7,125 nucleotides of DNA from Actinomycetota bacterium (GTDB lineage: Bacteria; Actinomycetota; Acidimicrobiia; Acidimicrobiales; Microtrichaceae), in contig WLLG01000107.1 of NCBI GenBank assembly GCA_009700815.1, positions 1-7,125 on the forward strand, read 5' to 3'. This document shows, piece after piece, positions 6,116-7,125 of this stretch. Each line of letters opens with the position of its first letter. Position 1 is the stretch's first letter. Position numbers and translations under genes: made by a program. The notes beneath the pieces are model-generated. The model was not told where the DNA came from. It saw only the letters and a list, made by a program, of their open reading frames with translations, and did no database searches.

Positions 6116-7125
6116 TCCGTTTCGAACACGTCAGCGTTACCTACCCCGAGGCACAACATCGCACTCTGAGCGATGTTGACTTGCATATTGAAGAGGGTGA
6201 ACTGTGCCTTGTGGTGGGCCGTACCGGGGTTGGTAAATCCACTCTGCTCGGCGCAATCAACGGACTCGTGCCACATTTCACCGGTGGGATTCTTTCTGGT
6301 CGAGTAACGGTGAATGGCCGTGACACATCGAGTCACCCGCCGCGAGAACTCGCTGACTTGATCGGTGTGGTCGGCCAAGATCCGCTTGCCGGTTTTGTGA
6401 CCGATACGGTGGAAGAAGAACTCGCTTATGCCATGGAGCAATTAGCAATCGACCCGGCTGTGATGCGCAAGCGGGTAGAAGAAACCCTTGACCTATTAGG
6501 CATTGCAGAGTTGCGAAACCGGCCGATTCGTAGCCTCTCGGGCGGCCAACAGCAACGGGTTGCTATTGGATCCGTGCTGACCGCACATCCGCGAGTGCTC
6601 GTGCTTGATGAGCCCACCTCGGCCCTTGATCCAACGGCTAGCGAAGAGGTTCTCGCTGCCATCACCCGCCTAGTTCACGACCTCGGGGTGACGGTGGTGA
6701 TTGCTGAACACCGCTTGGAACGGGTGGCGCAATACTGCGACCGCGTGATCTACCTCCATGGCGATGGAACCGTGGCATCGGGGCCACCGGCAGAGATCTT
6801 GGCAACCAGTTCAGTAGCGCCTCCGGTAGTACGACTCGGACGCGTTGCAGGCTGGTCACCGCTTCCGCTGTCGGTACGCGATGCGCGTCGAGCAGCCGTG
6901 GATCTGAGAGAGGAGCTTCAACAGCTCCCGAGCACAGCAGTACCAGCAAGCCCAGCAGCACCGAAGTCGGCCGAGCCCGAACTCTCTGCAAAAGGAGTAA
7001 CGGTTCGCTATGGAAATATCGTTGCTGTATCCAAAGCAGATATTGACCTTGCCTCGGGGCAGATCGTCGCGCTCATGGGACGTAACGGCTCCGGCAAGTC
7101 CTCGCTGCTCTGGGCGCTTCAGGGA
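6112..7125 (+). CDS. ecfA: Tandem ECF ATPase (EcfA-EcfA fusion), C-terminal part outside the window
   Basis: ATP-hydrolysing component of the ECF importer, with two nucleotide-binding domains in one chain. I translated 338 codons from the ATG at 6112; the frame runs off the right edge. The first domain (about 1-232) is complete: Walker A GRTGVGKST (36-44), Q-loop Gln89, signature LSGGQQQR (142-149), Walker B VLVLDEP (162-168), D-loop SALD (170-173) and H-loop His200. A linker of about 55 residues (233-289), rich in Ala, Pro and Arg, leads to the second domain, which begins at about 291 (LSAKGVTVRYG) and shows its Walker A GRNGSGKSS (323-331) before the edge. Such double ATPases replace the separate EcfA1 and EcfA2 in some ECF systems. 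The start overlaps the ecfT stop (ATGA), so translation is coupled and the stoichiometry is probably fixed. No residue of the first active site is missing. Confidence 0.95.
   Translation, partial: MIRFEHVSVTYPEAQHRTLSDVDLHIEEGELCLVVGRTGVGKSTLLGAINGLVPHFTGGILSGRVTVNGRDTSSHPPRELADLIGVVGQDPLAGFVTDTVEEELAYAMEQLAIDPAVMRKRVEETLDLLGIAELRNRPIRSLSGGQQQRVAIGSVLTAHPRVLVLDEPTSALDPTASEEVLAAITRLVHDLGVTVVIAEHRLERVAQYCDRVIYLHGDGTVASGPPAEILATSSVAPPVVRLGRVAGWSPLPLSVRDARRAAVDLREELQQLPSTAVPASPAAPKSAEPELSAKGVTVRYGNIVAVSKADIDLASGQIVALMGRNGSGKSSLLWALQG

Noticed and set aside
5899..6441. Minus-strand open frame across the ecfT/ecfA junction.
   Set aside because: It lies opposite two well-supported genes with clear motifs and has no recognisable domain itself.

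Overview
The window looks like chromosomal DNA from a moderate-GC actinobacterium. The evidence is GTG starts alongside ATG, a transmembrane sorting signal of the LAxTG type (the class E sortase motif of Actinobacteria), Ala/Pro/Thr-rich exported proteins, and a double-ATPase ECF transporter gene. A freshwater or marine lineage such as Acidimicrobiia is possible, but that is a guess and no marker gene is present.

Layout. (1) 1-925, minus strand: a two-gene operon of an EthD-domain protein followed, with an ATGA overlap, by a short-chain dehydrogenase that runs off the left edge. (2) 991-2299, plus strand: three small genes, namely a stand-alone cyclic-nucleotide-binding-domain protein, a YccF-family membrane protein and a putative lipoprotein. 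(3) 2300-2592: a leader region with a promoter candidate, a cobalamin riboswitch aptamer and a hairpin touching the ribosome binding site. (4) 2593-7125, plus strand: the riboswitch-controlled operon, made of an 804-residue surface protein, an EcfT-like transmembrane protein with an extended C-terminus, and the start of a tandem EcfA-EcfA ATPase cut by the right edge. No gene-free stretch exceeds 300 bases.

How the operon may work. The riboswitch implies repression when cobalamin is plentiful. EcfT plus the fused EcfA would be the energising module of an ECF importer; the substrate-binding S component is not in the window and is expected downstream. The large surface protein has an alpha/alpha-toroid-like N-terminal region and a C-terminal domain resembling the DUF4430/transcobalamin C-terminal type. 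This is the domain order of the animal cobalamin carriers intrinsic factor and transcobalamin. I infer that it captures corrinoid outside the membrane and passes it to the ECF transporter. Between its two domains lie a complete sorting signal and what looks like a second signal peptide, as if two surface proteins had been fused. This locus is the main item of interest.

All domain assignments were made by eye from motifs. No database search was run.
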